Assembly: GCA_963666875.2 (NCBI GenBank)
Contig: CAXXPU010000019.1
Location: 1-64,000 of the forward strand
Length of the DNA stretch: 64,000 nucleotides
Direction: 5' to 3'
DNA from: G963662655 sp963666875
GTDB lineage: Bacteria > Cloacimonadota > Cloacimonadia > Cloacimonadales > JAIOQZ01
The position numbers and the translations under genes were made by a program. Shown here piece by piece: positions 34,462 to 44,114 of the stretch. Each line of letters opens with the position of its first letter. Within the stretch, counting starts at the first letter, position 1. A model generated the notes under the pieces. It was not told the origin of the DNA, searched no databases, and saw only the letters and a program-made list of their open reading frames with translations.

Positions 34462-37245
34462 ATGGAAAAGTCCGAACCTTGTCCACGCTGTTTCTGCCGG
34501 GTCGGGAAAGAATATATTATGAACATCAGGCAAAAAACGAACGTGGGCAATATTGTCTTCGTGGGATTTCCTCAATCTCTCATGGAACTATTACGTTCAT
34601 GTGAGCGCTTCAAGCCAGTACCCTACATTGGCTGGGAGACTGCCCGTGGAGAAGATGCATTTCATGATCAAATCCTGATTACCTGTTTCTTCGATTCCAG
34701 CACTCCGCTTTCTCAGTTTCACGATATCCATCGCAAACATTCCGGGATGAATTTCCTGTGTATCACCGGAGATCAGCAGCTTTATCTCGAACAACGAACC
34801 GGCATCCCAAACCTCTATCTGATCGATCTGTCGTGGGAAGAAGCATTGGTATGCAGTGTCATGACAGACCTCGTGGAAAGGTCATGCCTCGCCTGCAAGC
34901 AGTCCGATGGTGGCCAGCAGGCATTCGCAAGCCGGACAAAACTGATACAAGCCTTGATTCAGGAGATACCGGACCCGGTATTCTTCAAAGACGAGAACCG
35001 CATCTTCCGCGGTTGCAATCACCGGTTCATCGAACTCTGCGGTCTTCCTCGCGAGCGGATTATCGGATACACCAACGCAGACGTCTTCCCCGCCGCCAGC
35101 GCACTGAAGCTGGACGAAGTCGAAGACATCCTCTTTCAGGATCACCACCGGAACCATCACGATCTGAGCATTACGAATCGAAATCGTATCGAGTGGGAGA
35201 TTCATCTCTTCGAATCGACTTTCGAATTCATGAATATGCGCGGTTTCCTCGGAGTGATGGTCGATTTATCCAGCCAGAAAGAGGTGCAGAAGCAGCTCAA
35301 GCAGGCTATCGAAAGTGCCAAGCGCGCCAACGAAAGCCGCACCCTCTTCCTCTCGCATATCACCCACGAAATCCGGACACCCATTAACTCGATGCTTGGC
35401 ATCCTGACGCTGCTGAACGATACGTCTCTCGATCCGGTGCAGAGCGACTACATCAACATCCTGCAAATCAACGGCAACGCGCTCCTGACTATCATCAATG
35501 ATCTTCTGGATTTCTCCAAGATCGAGGCAGGAAAGCTCGAGGTCGAGCAACAACCGCTCTCGCTTCACAATTGTGTGGAGGAAGCCCTCAAGGTTGTCGA
35601 TCTGAACGCGGACGAGAAAAGACTCGAACTGGCGTATTACATCGAGCCGGACACGCCGAGTATAATCAAGAGCGATACGGATCGCATTCGACAGATCCTC
35701 CTGAATCTGCTCAGCAACGCGATAAAATTTACTACTATCGGATACGTTTACGTGTATGTCGATTCGAAAGCGCTGCCCGGCGGGAAAACCGAAGTGCATT
35801 TCCAGGTGCAGGATACCGGGACCGGGATCGAAGAGGATAAAGTCGAGAAGATCTTCATGGCGTTCAGCCAGGCGGATTCGAGTATCTTCAAACGCCATGG
35901 CGGGACCGGGCTCGGCCTTACGATTTGCAGACAGCTTTCCGAACTGCTGGGTGGAAGAATATGGGTCGAATCGGAAGTCGGAAAAGGATCGATCTTCCAT
36001 TTCACAATCGTGACCGAAACATTGGACAAGGTAATTGGAAATCCAGATCACGATGTCCTCGGCGCATTGAAAGGGAAAAAGTTGCTCGGTATCGGTTCGG
36101 ACTATACGATGCGGAAAATTATTCCGCTCTATACAAATAACTGGAACATGCAATATCAGCGTGTGGATTACACCATGAACCTGAACGATATCCGCGGCAT
36201 GCTCGAGCAGAGCGATGTCGTCGTGATGTCGGTACCGCTTTTCGGAGCCAGGAATCTCGGACTGCTGCATCGCATCAGGCTGGAATTTAAACGAGAAAGG
36301 CTTCCCGTACTCATTCTCGGTACCCGCAACCAGATTCACGCGATACGAAGCGACGCAGCTTCCGATGAAGCATTGACCATCGACAAACCATTGAAGGAAA
36401 GCGATTTTTATAGTGTACTGACTCGCGTTTTCAATCTCGACTCAGCGAAAGAGAAGCAGCAAATCAGCGATTACCAGTTGGATTCGCATTTAGCAGAGAT
36501 GTATCCGGCAAGAATCCTTGTCTGCGACGACAATATCTTTGAGCAGAAGATAATCAGCAACTATCTCGGCAAGCTCGGTTATCACGCCGATATCGCCACA
36601 ACAGGCGAAGAAGCACTCCAGATTCTGAGACGCCACAAATACGATCTCCTGATCATCGACATGAATCTTCCGGGACGCGACGGCGTCGAAATAACCGAAG
36701 AGGTCAAAACAACGTTTCCGGTGGAACACCAACCCCGGATTGTGATCTGTACGTCGTACGACTACCGCGATATCAAGGACAGGCTCGATCGCGCCGGTGT
36801 CGATAACTTCCTCGGAAAACCGTTTCACATCGAAAACCTGGTATCGCTGCTGACTCATGAACATCTTGAAATAGAGAAACATGATACTACCATGAATGCA
36901 AGAAATGACGAATTGATTGATTTTGAACGTCTCGAAAAAGAGCTTCTTCCTCTCGAAGAAGAAATGATCGATGTTATCGGAACCTATCTCGACCAGGTCG
37001 AGGTTCTCATCAGTGGCATGAGAAATGCATTTGAGAACCGGAATTTGGCGGATCTAAACCGCTTCGCGCATTCCCTGAAATCGAACAGTCTTTCTCTGGG
37101 CATCATCGGAATCGGGGTATTAAGCGAGCGTATCGAACGGAGAAGCGAAACCGATTTTGATCCAGACATACCTGAATGGATCGACACAATCGAAAAACGC
37201 TTCGTCAATATACGCGAATTGTTAACAAACAAATACTTGAAGTAG
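34462..37245 (+). CDS. Hybrid sensor histidine kinase: PAS - HisKA - HATPase - degenerate REC - REC - Hpt
   Basis: A soluble 927-residue phosphorelay protein. In order: an N-terminal region of unknown type (1-165; starts with a CPRC pair), a PAS domain (about 168-275, IPDPVFFKDENRIFRGCN), a dimerisation domain with FLSHITHEIRTPINSM (His near 302) and a catalytic domain (NLLSNAIKF, DTGTGIEEDKV, GTGLGLTICRQ). Then comes a receiver-like domain without the phosphate Asp (SDVVVMSVPL), a full receiver (LLIIDMNLPGRDG, Asp near 733; K in GKPF) and an Hpt domain with His near 869 (AHSLKSNSLSLG). There is no membrane helix. ATG 34519 is an alternative start. It heads a six-gene cluster for putative polysaccharide export and likely controls it. 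Confidence 0.88.
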   Translation: MEKSEPCPRCFCRVGKEYIMNIRQKTNVGNIVFVGFPQSLMELLRSCERFKPVPYIGWETARGEDAFHDQILITCFFDSSTPLSQFHDIHRKHSGMNFLCITGDQQLYLEQRTGIPNLYLIDLSWEEALVCSVMTDLVERSCLACKQSDGGQQAFASRTKLIQALIQEIPDPVFFKDENRIFRGCNHRFIELCGLPRERIIGYTNADVFPAASALKLDEVEDILFQDHHRNHHDLSITNRNRIEWEIHLFESTFEFMNMRGFLGVMVDLSSQKEVQKQLKQAIESAKRANESRTLFLSHITHEIRTPINSMLGILTLLNDTSLDPVQSDYINILQINGNALLTIINDLLDFSKIEAGKLEVEQQPLSLHNCVEEALKVVDLNADEKRLELAYYIEPDTPSIIKSDTDRIRQILLNLLSNAIKFTTIGYVYVYVDSKALPGGKTEVHFQVQDTGTGIEEDKVEKIFMAFSQADSSIFKRHGGTGLGLTICRQLSELLGGRIWVESEVGKGSIFHFTIVTETLDKVIGNPDHDVLGALKGKKLLGIGSDYTMRKIIPLYTNNWNMQYQRVDYTMNLNDIRGMLEQSDVVVMSVPLFGARNLGLLHRIRLEFKRERLPVLILGTRNQIHAIRSDAASDEALTIDKPLKESDFYSVLTRVFNLDSAKEKQQISDYQLDSHLAEMYPARILVCDDNIFEQKIISNYLGKLGYHADIATTGEEALQILRRHKYDLLIIDMNLPGRDGVEITEEVKTTFPVEHQPRIVICTSYDYRDIKDRLDRAGVDNFLGKPFHIENLVSLLTHEHLEIEKHDTTMNARNDELIDFERLEKELLPLEEEMIDVIGTYLDQVEVLISGMRNAFENRNLADLNRFAHSLKSNSLSLGIIGIGVLSERIERRSETDFDPDIPEWIDTIEKRFVNIRELLTNKYLK

Positions 37246-37253
37246 AGTGAGAT

Positions 37254-38798
37254 ATGGAAGAAAATAACGATGTCTATGAATCAAGCACGGACCAATCGGA
37301 CAATCTGACCGGAGAGCAGACTGACAAGAAAAAAATTCTGGTTGTCGATGATGAAATCGTGCTGAACAAGATCATCACGACCCGTCTCCGAAAGCTCGGA
37401 TACGACAGCTATTCGGTCAACTCCGGCGAGAAAGCGCTCGAGTTCATCGAAGAGAATCCGCCGGACCTGATTATTCTCGATCTGCTTATGCCGGGCATGG
37501 ACGGATATGAAGTCGCACAAGCAATCCGCGCGAACACCAGGGTGAGTCACATCCCGATCATCATGCTGACCGCGAAAGTCTCGCAGGAGACCAAGATCAA
37601 GGCACTGAAGCTCGGTATCGACGACTACATGACCAAGCCCTACGACGCGGAAGAGCTCGCAGCACGCATCCAGAGCGTTCTCAGACGCGCACAGACCGCG
37701 GTGGCAGCCCCGGAGGGAACCAGCACGGCACTCGCGATCGACAGTCGCGACAAGAAACGCCTCGATTTCCTGAAGAGCATGCTCGATCGGAAGGTCGTCC
37801 AGATCGATCCATCCTACAACTTACTGGTCAAATCGGGCTACGAATACCGCGAAGTGACAAGCTTCTTCGATATTCAGCCCGGCATGGAGCTACAGGAGCT
37901 TTACTACCTCGAAGAACGCGGAACGCTGAAGCGGATCTTCTTCGATCGCATCCTGCTCTGCCCCAACTGCACCCACCACAACCTTAACCTGCGCGAAGTC
38001 TGCCCGACGGATCGAAGCGCGGATATCGTGTTGATGCCGACGATCCATCACTACAAATGCGGATACATCGGAACAGAGCGCGAATTCATGCACGGGTTGT
38101 CGCTGGTTTGCCCCAAGTGCCAGGACGAGCTCGAGGCGATCGGTGTCGATTACGACAAGCCGGGCAAGATGTTCATCTGTAACAAGAATCAGCACAAGTT
38201 CACCGAGCCTGACGTCCTTTGCCAGTGCCGCAACTGCAAGAACGAATTTTACGCCGGCGACGCGATACGATCCAACATCAACAGCTTCGTACTGACCGAC
38301 AAGGCAGACGAAGCGGTTCGGCAGGGACGATTCTTCACCGTCAATTTCGAGCAGGAACTGATGGATCAGGATATCAACCTCTTCAACCTCAACTATTTCC
38401 GCACAAAGTTCCGCGAGGAACTCCAGCGCTCCGAGCAATTCGATCGACCGCTGTCACTGGTGCTGCTCGAAGTTATCGGACTGGACGACTTCATCGAGCA
38501 GGGCGGCGAAGAAGTGGCGCACGATATTCTCCGCGACCTCACCGCAATCCTCAAAGAAAGCCTCTGGAAAGTCGATATCCCGGCACGCTACGACAAGAAC
38601 TCCTTCGTCAGTATCCTTCCCGAAGCGGACAGCAAGCGGGCGAAGAAGGTTGTTGACGGCATCATGAGCAAGGCGCAGGAGCGCATCAAAGCCGCACTCA
38701 CCATCGACATCAAGTTCGTTACGTATCCGGAAGACGGAACAACGGGTGACGAGCTTCTTGAAAAACTGGTAAGACAGAACGAAATCATAGAATTCTAA
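37254..38798 (+). CDS. Response regulator: REC - cysteine-rich (TackOD1-like) - degenerate GGDEF
   Basis: A 514-residue protein. A receiver domain (about 27-145: ILVVDDE, LIILDLLMPGMDG, TAK, KPYD) is intact. The middle (about 235-335) carries many CxxC pairs (LLCPNC, LVCPKC, VLCQCRNCKNEF) and resembles the TackOD1 output domain. That assignment is from memory of the pattern. The C-terminus has GGDEF-like topology (NYFRTKFREELQRSEQFDRPLSLVLLEV...) but the signature is ARYDKNSF where RYGGDEF is expected, and the I-site RxxD is WKVD. So it should neither make nor bind c-di-GMP in the usual way. It begins nine bases after the hybrid kinase, its likely phosphodonor, and precedes the glycosyltransferase. 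Confidence 0.82.
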   Translation: MEENNDVYESSTDQSDNLTGEQTDKKKILVVDDEIVLNKIITTRLRKLGYDSYSVNSGEKALEFIEENPPDLIILDLLMPGMDGYEVAQAIRANTRVSHIPIIMLTAKVSQETKIKALKLGIDDYMTKPYDAEELAARIQSVLRRAQTAVAAPEGTSTALAIDSRDKKRLDFLKSMLDRKVVQIDPSYNLLVKSGYEYREVTSFFDIQPGMELQELYYLEERGTLKRIFFDRILLCPNCTHHNLNLREVCPTDRSADIVLMPTIHHYKCGYIGTEREFMHGLSLVCPKCQDELEAIGVDYDKPGKMFICNKNQHKFTEPDVLCQCRNCKNEFYAGDAIRSNINSFVLTDKADEAVRQGRFFTVNFEQELMDQDINLFNLNYFRTKFREELQRSEQFDRPLSLVLLEVIGLDDFIEQGGEEVAHDILRDLTAILKESLWKVDIPARYDKNSFVSILPEADSKRAKKVVDGIMSKAQERIKAALTIDIKFVTYPEDGTTGDELLEKLVRQNEIIEF

Positions 38799-38811
38799 TC
38801 GAGGCAAACAC

Positions 38812-40131
38812 ATGTTCGAACAGGATTTATACTCGGCATATTTCTTCCTGGAAGACTTCGCCCGTCAGCACTGGCGGTTGCAGACGATCTTCATCTTCAT
38901 GCCGTTTTTCCTGCTGTTCGACCTTCCGCGTTATCTTTTCACGCGGTTTCTCACATTCCTGCTGCAGCCGAGACGCAGAAAAGCCGAAGAGAATCTCTTC
39001 CGGGCTCGTGCCAAAGAACGATTATTCCGCGAGAGACCACTCGTGTCCGTGATCGTTCCGGCAATGAACGAGAAGGAGACCATCCTTAAAACGATTCGGT
39101 CTTTGCAGGAGCAGACCTACGACAACATCCAGATCATCATCTCGGACGATTGCTCGGACGACGGCACGTACGAAATCGCGCTGCCGCTGGCCCGGCGCGG
39201 CGAGATTACGCTGATCCGCAACAACGTCCGCGGCGGAAAATCGAGCGCGCTCAACCACGCGCTTCAATTCGCACGCGGCGAATACATCATCGGAATCGAC
39301 TCGGATACGCTCTTCCACCGTCGCGCGTTCGAAAACGTTCTGTACCATTTTTACGATCCGGAGGTCGGCGCTGTCGGCGGAAACCTGCGCGTACTGAACG
39401 CCAACACCAACGTCGTGACGGCGCTCCAGGGCATGGAATACCTGCTCAGTATCGCCACCGGTCGCCGGTTCCGCAGTCGCGTCAATATCCTCTACATTGT
39501 CTCGGGCGCTTTCGGCGCGTTCCGTCGATCGATCCTGAAATCGGTTCACGGATACTCGGTGGGGCCCGGCGAGGATTCGGACATCACCACAAAGGTACGC
39601 AAGAAGAAATGGCGCGTCCATTTCGCGGCTGACGCAATCTGCTACACCAAGGTGCCCGAAACGCTTTATGCGTTGATCAAGCAACGTTACCGATGGAATA
39701 CGAGTATGATCAAGATCAAGCTGAGGAAGCACCGTAACGTGACCAATCTCGAATGGAACAACTTTTCGATCACAAACCTGATCGGGTGGCTGGACATCGT
39801 TTTCTTCCAGCTCGTGCTGACCATGACATTCGTGATCTTCCTCGGGTTGTTTCTCAGTTTCAAATTCTACACGTTCCTGACCATCCTGATAATATTTCAC
39901 GTGGTTTCCAGTTCCGTCGTATTTCTGGAAATGCTGATCGCGTGGTCGCTGAACGGAAAGCGCAACCAGGATATTCACCTGTTCCTGTACGTCCTGCTCT
40001 TCAGCTTTTACAAGGGGTATTTCATCCGGTTGATCCGCGCATCCGCATACCTCAGCGAATTAATATTCAGGGTGTCCTATAAACTGCCGTTCGTACCGGA
40101 ACGAGTCAGAGAAAAGGCGGAAAGATGGTAA
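38812..40131 (+). CDS. Membrane-embedded processive glycosyltransferase, family 2
   Basis: A 439-residue synthase-type glycosyltransferase resembling cellulose, PNAG and hyaluronan synthases. It builds a beta-linked polysaccharide from nucleotide sugar while extruding it across the inner membrane. An N-terminal helix (about 22-45) is followed by the catalytic domain: VSVIVPAMNEKE, ISDDCSDDGT, IIGIDSDT (DxD near 162), GPGEDSD (near 252) and QRYRW (near 291; the QxxRW motif of processive enzymes). At least three helices follow. There is no PilZ domain. The stop overlaps the next start (ATGGTAA). The sugar cannot be told from sequence; PNAG-like polymers are one possibility. Confidence 0.88.
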   Translation: MFEQDLYSAYFFLEDFARQHWRLQTIFIFMPFFLLFDLPRYLFTRFLTFLLQPRRRKAEENLFRARAKERLFRERPLVSVIVPAMNEKETILKTIRSLQEQTYDNIQIIISDDCSDDGTYEIALPLARRGEITLIRNNVRGGKSSALNHALQFARGEYIIGIDSDTLFHRRAFENVLYHFYDPEVGAVGGNLRVLNANTNVVTALQGMEYLLSIATGRRFRSRVNILYIVSGAFGAFRRSILKSVHGYSVGPGEDSDITTKVRKKKWRVHFAADAICYTKVPETLYALIKQRYRWNTSMIKIKLRKHRNVTNLEWNNFSITNLIGWLDIVFFQLVLTMTFVIFLGLFLSFKFYTFLTILIIFHVVSSSVVFLEMLIAWSLNGKRNQDIHLFLYVLLFSFYKGYFIRLIRASAYLSELIFRVSYKLPFVPERVREKAERW

Positions 40132-42188
40132 AACGCAATATATTCATATCGATAATTCTCCTCACAGTCGTGGCGCTGTTCGGTCAGAACGCGTTTCTGG
40201 AAGACCTCAAACGCAAGGTGATCGAGCAGGATCTCCAGATCCGGAAGCTGGAAGCCGAGATGGAGCGAATCGATTACGAGATCGACGCGACCCGGCACCA
40301 GTACAGCCCGAATGTGAACATGTCCTATCGCAGATACTTCCTCGAATACATGGAAGAGGAGATCGGCGACGAGCGCACGGAGAGTCGCGCGTCGCTGCAA
40401 ATCCAGCAGGATCTGACCACCACATTCATCACCACGCCTGCCGAAGTCGAAAAGAAGCAGAACGAACGCGACCGGCTCGAAGACAGGATCGAAGAACTGG
40501 TCCGACGTCGCGAAGCCGGCATCCTCGACGAATACCTGAAGCTTCTGATTCTCAGAAATCAGGCGGTAGCCTACACCATGCTGGACACCACATCGAGTCA
40601 GGAATTCGACATGGTGAAACGGCGCTACTACTTCGGCGAAATCCTGCGGGACGACTTCGTGAAATCGAGCCGCGATATCGAGCGAATCCATACGCGCCGA
40701 GACGAATACGCTTCGAAATTCCAGGCGACACTCGATCTCTTCGCCGCGAAATACAGCCTCGATCCGGACGAAATCCCGTTCGAGGATTATGCGGACTTCC
40801 ATACTCTGCCGGATTTCTCGGTCCTGCTGGACAGCCTGCACAGCTATTACAACGCGCGCGGAGAACGGCAGCTTCATTATCAGGCGGCAATCGACGGTTA
40901 TCGCTACAACACGCTCCGCGATATCAACCTGTCCATCTACGGCGGCTATAACTGGTACGAGTACGGATCCGGCAAGGAACGAGACAACCTCGAAGCCGGC
41001 GCGAGAATCAGCTTCCCACTTACGCTGCTGACGTTCCCCAGACACAATGAGAGGCTCCGCGACGTATCGCATCGCTACGTCGAAATCGAGAACCAGGAAC
41101 GTCTCGACGAGAACATCGACGACCTTATCCAGCTCTACGGAACCTGCGAATCGAAGCTGAAAGATATCGAATACCTGCGCATCGAGCGGGATATCGCCAT
41201 GGAGCGGATGAAGATAGCCTCCATCCGCACCGAGGACTGGCGTTCATGGGATATGCACAAAGCCCAGCTCGACTACCAGCAGACCAAAATTGAATACGAA
41301 ATCGGCAAACTGGAGCTGGAACGTTCCATCATGAGCCTTGCATACGCGACATTCCTGCCGCTGACCGTTTTCGAGAAACGAACGATCCCGTCAGACAACA
41401 GATTTTCCAACGGCATCTGGATATGGAATACGACCGAACTTCTCGCATCCGGCAAAGGCAACACGATACTCCAGACCTGCAACAAGCACAAGATCGACCG
41501 CGTCTTCTTCTCATTCTCATCGGACATCATGCAGAAGCTCGATAGCGGCTCCAATGACCTGATCGACCTCATCGCCAGCCTTCACCGGCACAATATCCAG
41601 ATCAGCGCGCTCTTTGCCGAAAATTCCTGGTTGATGCCAAGCAAGCGACAAGAAATCGGAAAACGGATCGAACAGATACTGCGCTACAACGCGGCGGCGC
41701 CGGAAGAAGAAAGAATCGACGGGCTGCATCTGGACATCGAACCGCAGGGACTGGACGTTTGGGACGCTGACAAGGCGACGGCGTTGCGTCTGCTACGCGA
41801 AACACTCCAGTACGTAAAACGACTGGTCGGCGATCAGATTCGGATCGAGATCGATATGGCGCCGTTCTTCGATGAAGAAGATCCGGGTTACATGAAATCG
41901 ATCATGCCTTATGTCGATGAAATCACCCTGATGGCGTACCAGAAGACGCTGGAAGATATTCTGATCAAGGTTTACAACGAGATGAGCGATACGGAGGAAG
42001 GCGACGTGCCGGTACTCGTCGGTATCGATGTGAAGAAATTCGATCATGAAGATGAGCTGCGAGAAAGCCTCGAAATGCTTCGCAACAAGCTTTCTGTCTT
42101 CCGCAATTTCCGCGGAATGGCTTTCCACGACTATAACAATCTGACCCATATAAGGATACAATACGATGAATCTGAGAAAAAGCGGTAA
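40125..42188 (+). CDS. TolC-like outer-membrane channel fused to a GH18-like glycosidase domain
   Basis: A 687-residue protein. A signal peptide (KRNIFISIILLTVVALFGQ) precedes an outer-membrane-efflux-like region (about 24-415): two similar halves, each with a beta segment (HQYSPNVNMSYRRYF...; RDINLSIYGGYNWYEY...ARISFPL) between long charged coiled coils, the pattern of TolC. From about 425 a TIM-barrel follows (GIWIWNTTELLASGKG, DRVFFSFSS). It has the chitinase-type signature DGLHLDIE, whose final Glu (about residue 539) would be the acid/base, and VDEITLMAYQK on a later strand. The C-terminus of TolC-like proteins is periplasmic, so the hydrolase would meet the nascent polymer there. Such a fusion is not one I know. 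The gene overlaps both neighbours. Confidence 0.75.
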   Translation: MVKRNIFISIILLTVVALFGQNAFLEDLKRKVIEQDLQIRKLEAEMERIDYEIDATRHQYSPNVNMSYRRYFLEYMEEEIGDERTESRASLQIQQDLTTTFITTPAEVEKKQNERDRLEDRIEELVRRREAGILDEYLKLLILRNQAVAYTMLDTTSSQEFDMVKRRYYFGEILRDDFVKSSRDIERIHTRRDEYASKFQATLDLFAAKYSLDPDEIPFEDYADFHTLPDFSVLLDSLHSYYNARGERQLHYQAAIDGYRYNTLRDINLSIYGGYNWYEYGSGKERDNLEAGARISFPLTLLTFPRHNERLRDVSHRYVEIENQERLDENIDDLIQLYGTCESKLKDIEYLRIERDIAMERMKIASIRTEDWRSWDMHKAQLDYQQTKIEYEIGKLELERSIMSLAYATFLPLTVFEKRTIPSDNRFSNGIWIWNTTELLASGKGNTILQTCNKHKIDRVFFSFSSDIMQKLDSGSNDLIDLIASLHRHNIQISALFAENSWLMPSKRQEIGKRIEQILRYNAAAPEEERIDGLHLDIEPQGLDVWDADKATALRLLRETLQYVKRLVGDQIRIEIDMAPFFDEEDPGYMKSIMPYVDEITLMAYQKTLEDILIKVYNEMSDTEEGDVPVLVGIDVKKFDHEDELRESLEMLRNKLSVFRNFRGMAFHDYNNLTHIRIQYDESEKKR

Positions 42189-44103
42189 TGATCTGATCGA
42201 TCATTCGGAAGCGATGTCGAAACTCGAGCCGCCGCGCCGGAAGCGGATCACGCTCGGGAAGCTGATCTATTTCGCCATAATCATTGCGCTGGTGGTTTTC
42301 GCACTCTACTACCTGATCAACCGGATCTTCTTCGTCAAGGGTATGGGCGTGTTCACAGCGACGGAGACGCATATCGCGACCGTCGAACCTGCTCGAATCG
42401 ATCGGATCGATGTCGTGCGAAACCAGGAGATCCATCGCGGCGATACGCTGGTGGTGGTCGATTATGAAGGCGCCTGGGGCGGACGAACCTACACCACGGG
42501 TCAACAGACATCCACGACTACCCAACGCGATCAGACCAAGATCATCGGCGCGCAGAAAGATCTCCAGCTTCTTCGCCTGGAGAAGGATCGCTATACGGAC
42601 GAACTCGAGACCGTGACGAAGGATCTCGAAACCGCCCGTGAGCTTTACCGGAAGGAACTGCTGACGACCTCCGAGCTGAAGAAGTACAAGGAAAAAGTCG
42701 ATGACGCCACTTTCAAGCTTCAGAAGGTCAACAAGAGTATCCAGTACGAGTGGATGACGATCAAGAATCTGAAGGAGAGTGGAACGGAGAAAACCGTGGT
42801 TCGCAACACCGGCGGAAGCGGCTATGGCGGTCACGCCGATCGTCATCTCATCGCGACGCACGACGGTATCGTGGCGACCGTGAAAAAGGAACCATACGAG
42901 GTCGTCGATCAGACTGAGACCATTCTGACCCTTGCCAACACGGACGACCGTTATGTGGTCACCTACTTCGCGTTCCGGTATCGCAGATATGTGCGTCCGG
43001 GAACCTACGTTAAGGTGATGTTCAACGACGGATATTCCTACCGAGGCATCATCCGGCAGATTTACCGCGAGAGCGATTACCTGCTCGAAGAATTCCGCAA
43101 AGAATTCAGCCTTCGCGAGAAATACATCGTGGCGAAGGTATTCGTGATACCCGAAACGAGATTGAAACCGGAGGACTTTGCGAACGTCGCCAGGCAACGT
43201 AAGACCGATGCAAAGATTATCTTCAACGAACTGATTCAGACCGGCTATATCAATAAAAAGGGCGAGCTTGTCGCGCCGCCGGACGAGAATCTTGTCCTGC
43301 TCAACAACGCCAACCGCCCGTACATGCGGGAAATCAGAGGAACGTTCCTCAACCTGCTACGGGAACTGGACAAGCACATCCTCGGCTGTAGCGTGAGTAT
43401 CAATTATCCGAAGCTCAAGGCCGCCGACCGCGAGGGGTATTGTCTGCATCTCGAAACCGTTCTCATGGAAAAACTTCAGCCGAACCGTCGCAAGGAAATG
43501 TCCGTTGTAGCGCCGATCCAGCAAGAAGTCAAAGAGAAATCCGTACCTGTAAAGAATGAGCCTCCGGAACCGAAGAAGGAGCAAAAAAAGCCGGAACCTG
43601 CTCCCAAACAGGTGACGGAGAAGAAAAAGGAAAACGAGAAGAATCCGGAGCCTGCTACCGAAGAGAAAAAGCCGGCCGAGAATAAAACCGAAGAATCGAA
43701 GAAAGAAGCACCGCAGACCTCGCGAAATTATAAAAGCATGTACGACGATGCGCTGAACGAGTTGTGGTCAGGCGATCCGCTCAAGGCGGAACGGGCTTTC
43801 AACGAACTTCTGACCATGGAGCCGAATCACTTTCTGGCACCGAACGTCAACTACTGGCTTGGAGAGATCCAATTCACGCGTCAAAATTTCGAGCGTAGCG
43901 CCGAGTTCTTCGAAAATGTCATCCAGAAATTCCCCGAGTCGCACAAAGTGTCCGATGCCCGTCTGAGGCTGGCAATGACCTATATAAAACTGGATCGAAA
44001 GAACCAGGCGATCGACGAACTGGAAACCCTTTCAAAGAAGCAGGACTTCGAGAAGAAGCAGTTGGTGGAAGAGCTCTTGACAAAGCTGAAAAAGCAATCG
44101 TAG
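42166..44103 (+). CDS. HlyD/Alg44-like membrane-fusion protein with charged linker and TPR tail
   Basis: A 645-residue inner-membrane-anchored periplasmic adaptor. One helix (about 34-52) is followed by a lipoyl/HlyD-type half-barrel (ATVEPARIDRIDVVRNQEIHRGDTLVVVD), a coiled-coil hairpin (about 120-205) and a second half (HDGIVATVKKEPYEVVD, then YVRPGTYVKVMFNDGYSYRGIIRQIY). Residues of about 445-520 are a Lys/Glu/Pro linker. The end (about 525-640) holds tetratricopeptide repeats of the CpoB/YbgF kind (NYWLGEIQFTRQNFERSAEFFENVIQKFPES). In alginate and related systems separate HlyD-like (Alg44) and TPR (AlgK) proteins join synthase and porin; here both are in one chain. It overlaps the TolC-like gene by 23 bases. 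Confidence 0.8.
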   Translation: MNLRKSGNDLIDHSEAMSKLEPPRRKRITLGKLIYFAIIIALVVFALYYLINRIFFVKGMGVFTATETHIATVEPARIDRIDVVRNQEIHRGDTLVVVDYEGAWGGRTYTTGQQTSTTTQRDQTKIIGAQKDLQLLRLEKDRYTDELETVTKDLETARELYRKELLTTSELKKYKEKVDDATFKLQKVNKSIQYEWMTIKNLKESGTEKTVVRNTGGSGYGGHADRHLIATHDGIVATVKKEPYEVVDQTETILTLANTDDRYVVTYFAFRYRRYVRPGTYVKVMFNDGYSYRGIIRQIYRESDYLLEEFRKEFSLREKYIVAKVFVIPETRLKPEDFANVARQRKTDAKIIFNELIQTGYINKKGELVAPPDENLVLLNNANRPYMREIRGTFLNLLRELDKHILGCSVSINYPKLKAADREGYCLHLETVLMEKLQPNRRKEMSVVAPIQQEVKEKSVPVKNEPPEPKKEQKKPEPAPKQVTEKKKENEKNPEPATEEKKPAENKTEESKKEAPQTSRNYKSMYDDALNELWSGDPLKAERAFNELLTMEPNHFLAPNVNYWLGEIQFTRQNFERSAEFFENVIQKFPESHKVSDARLRLAMTYIKLDRKNQAIDELETLSKKQDFEKKQLVEELLTKLKKQS

Positions 44104-44114
44104 GATTCCATATC

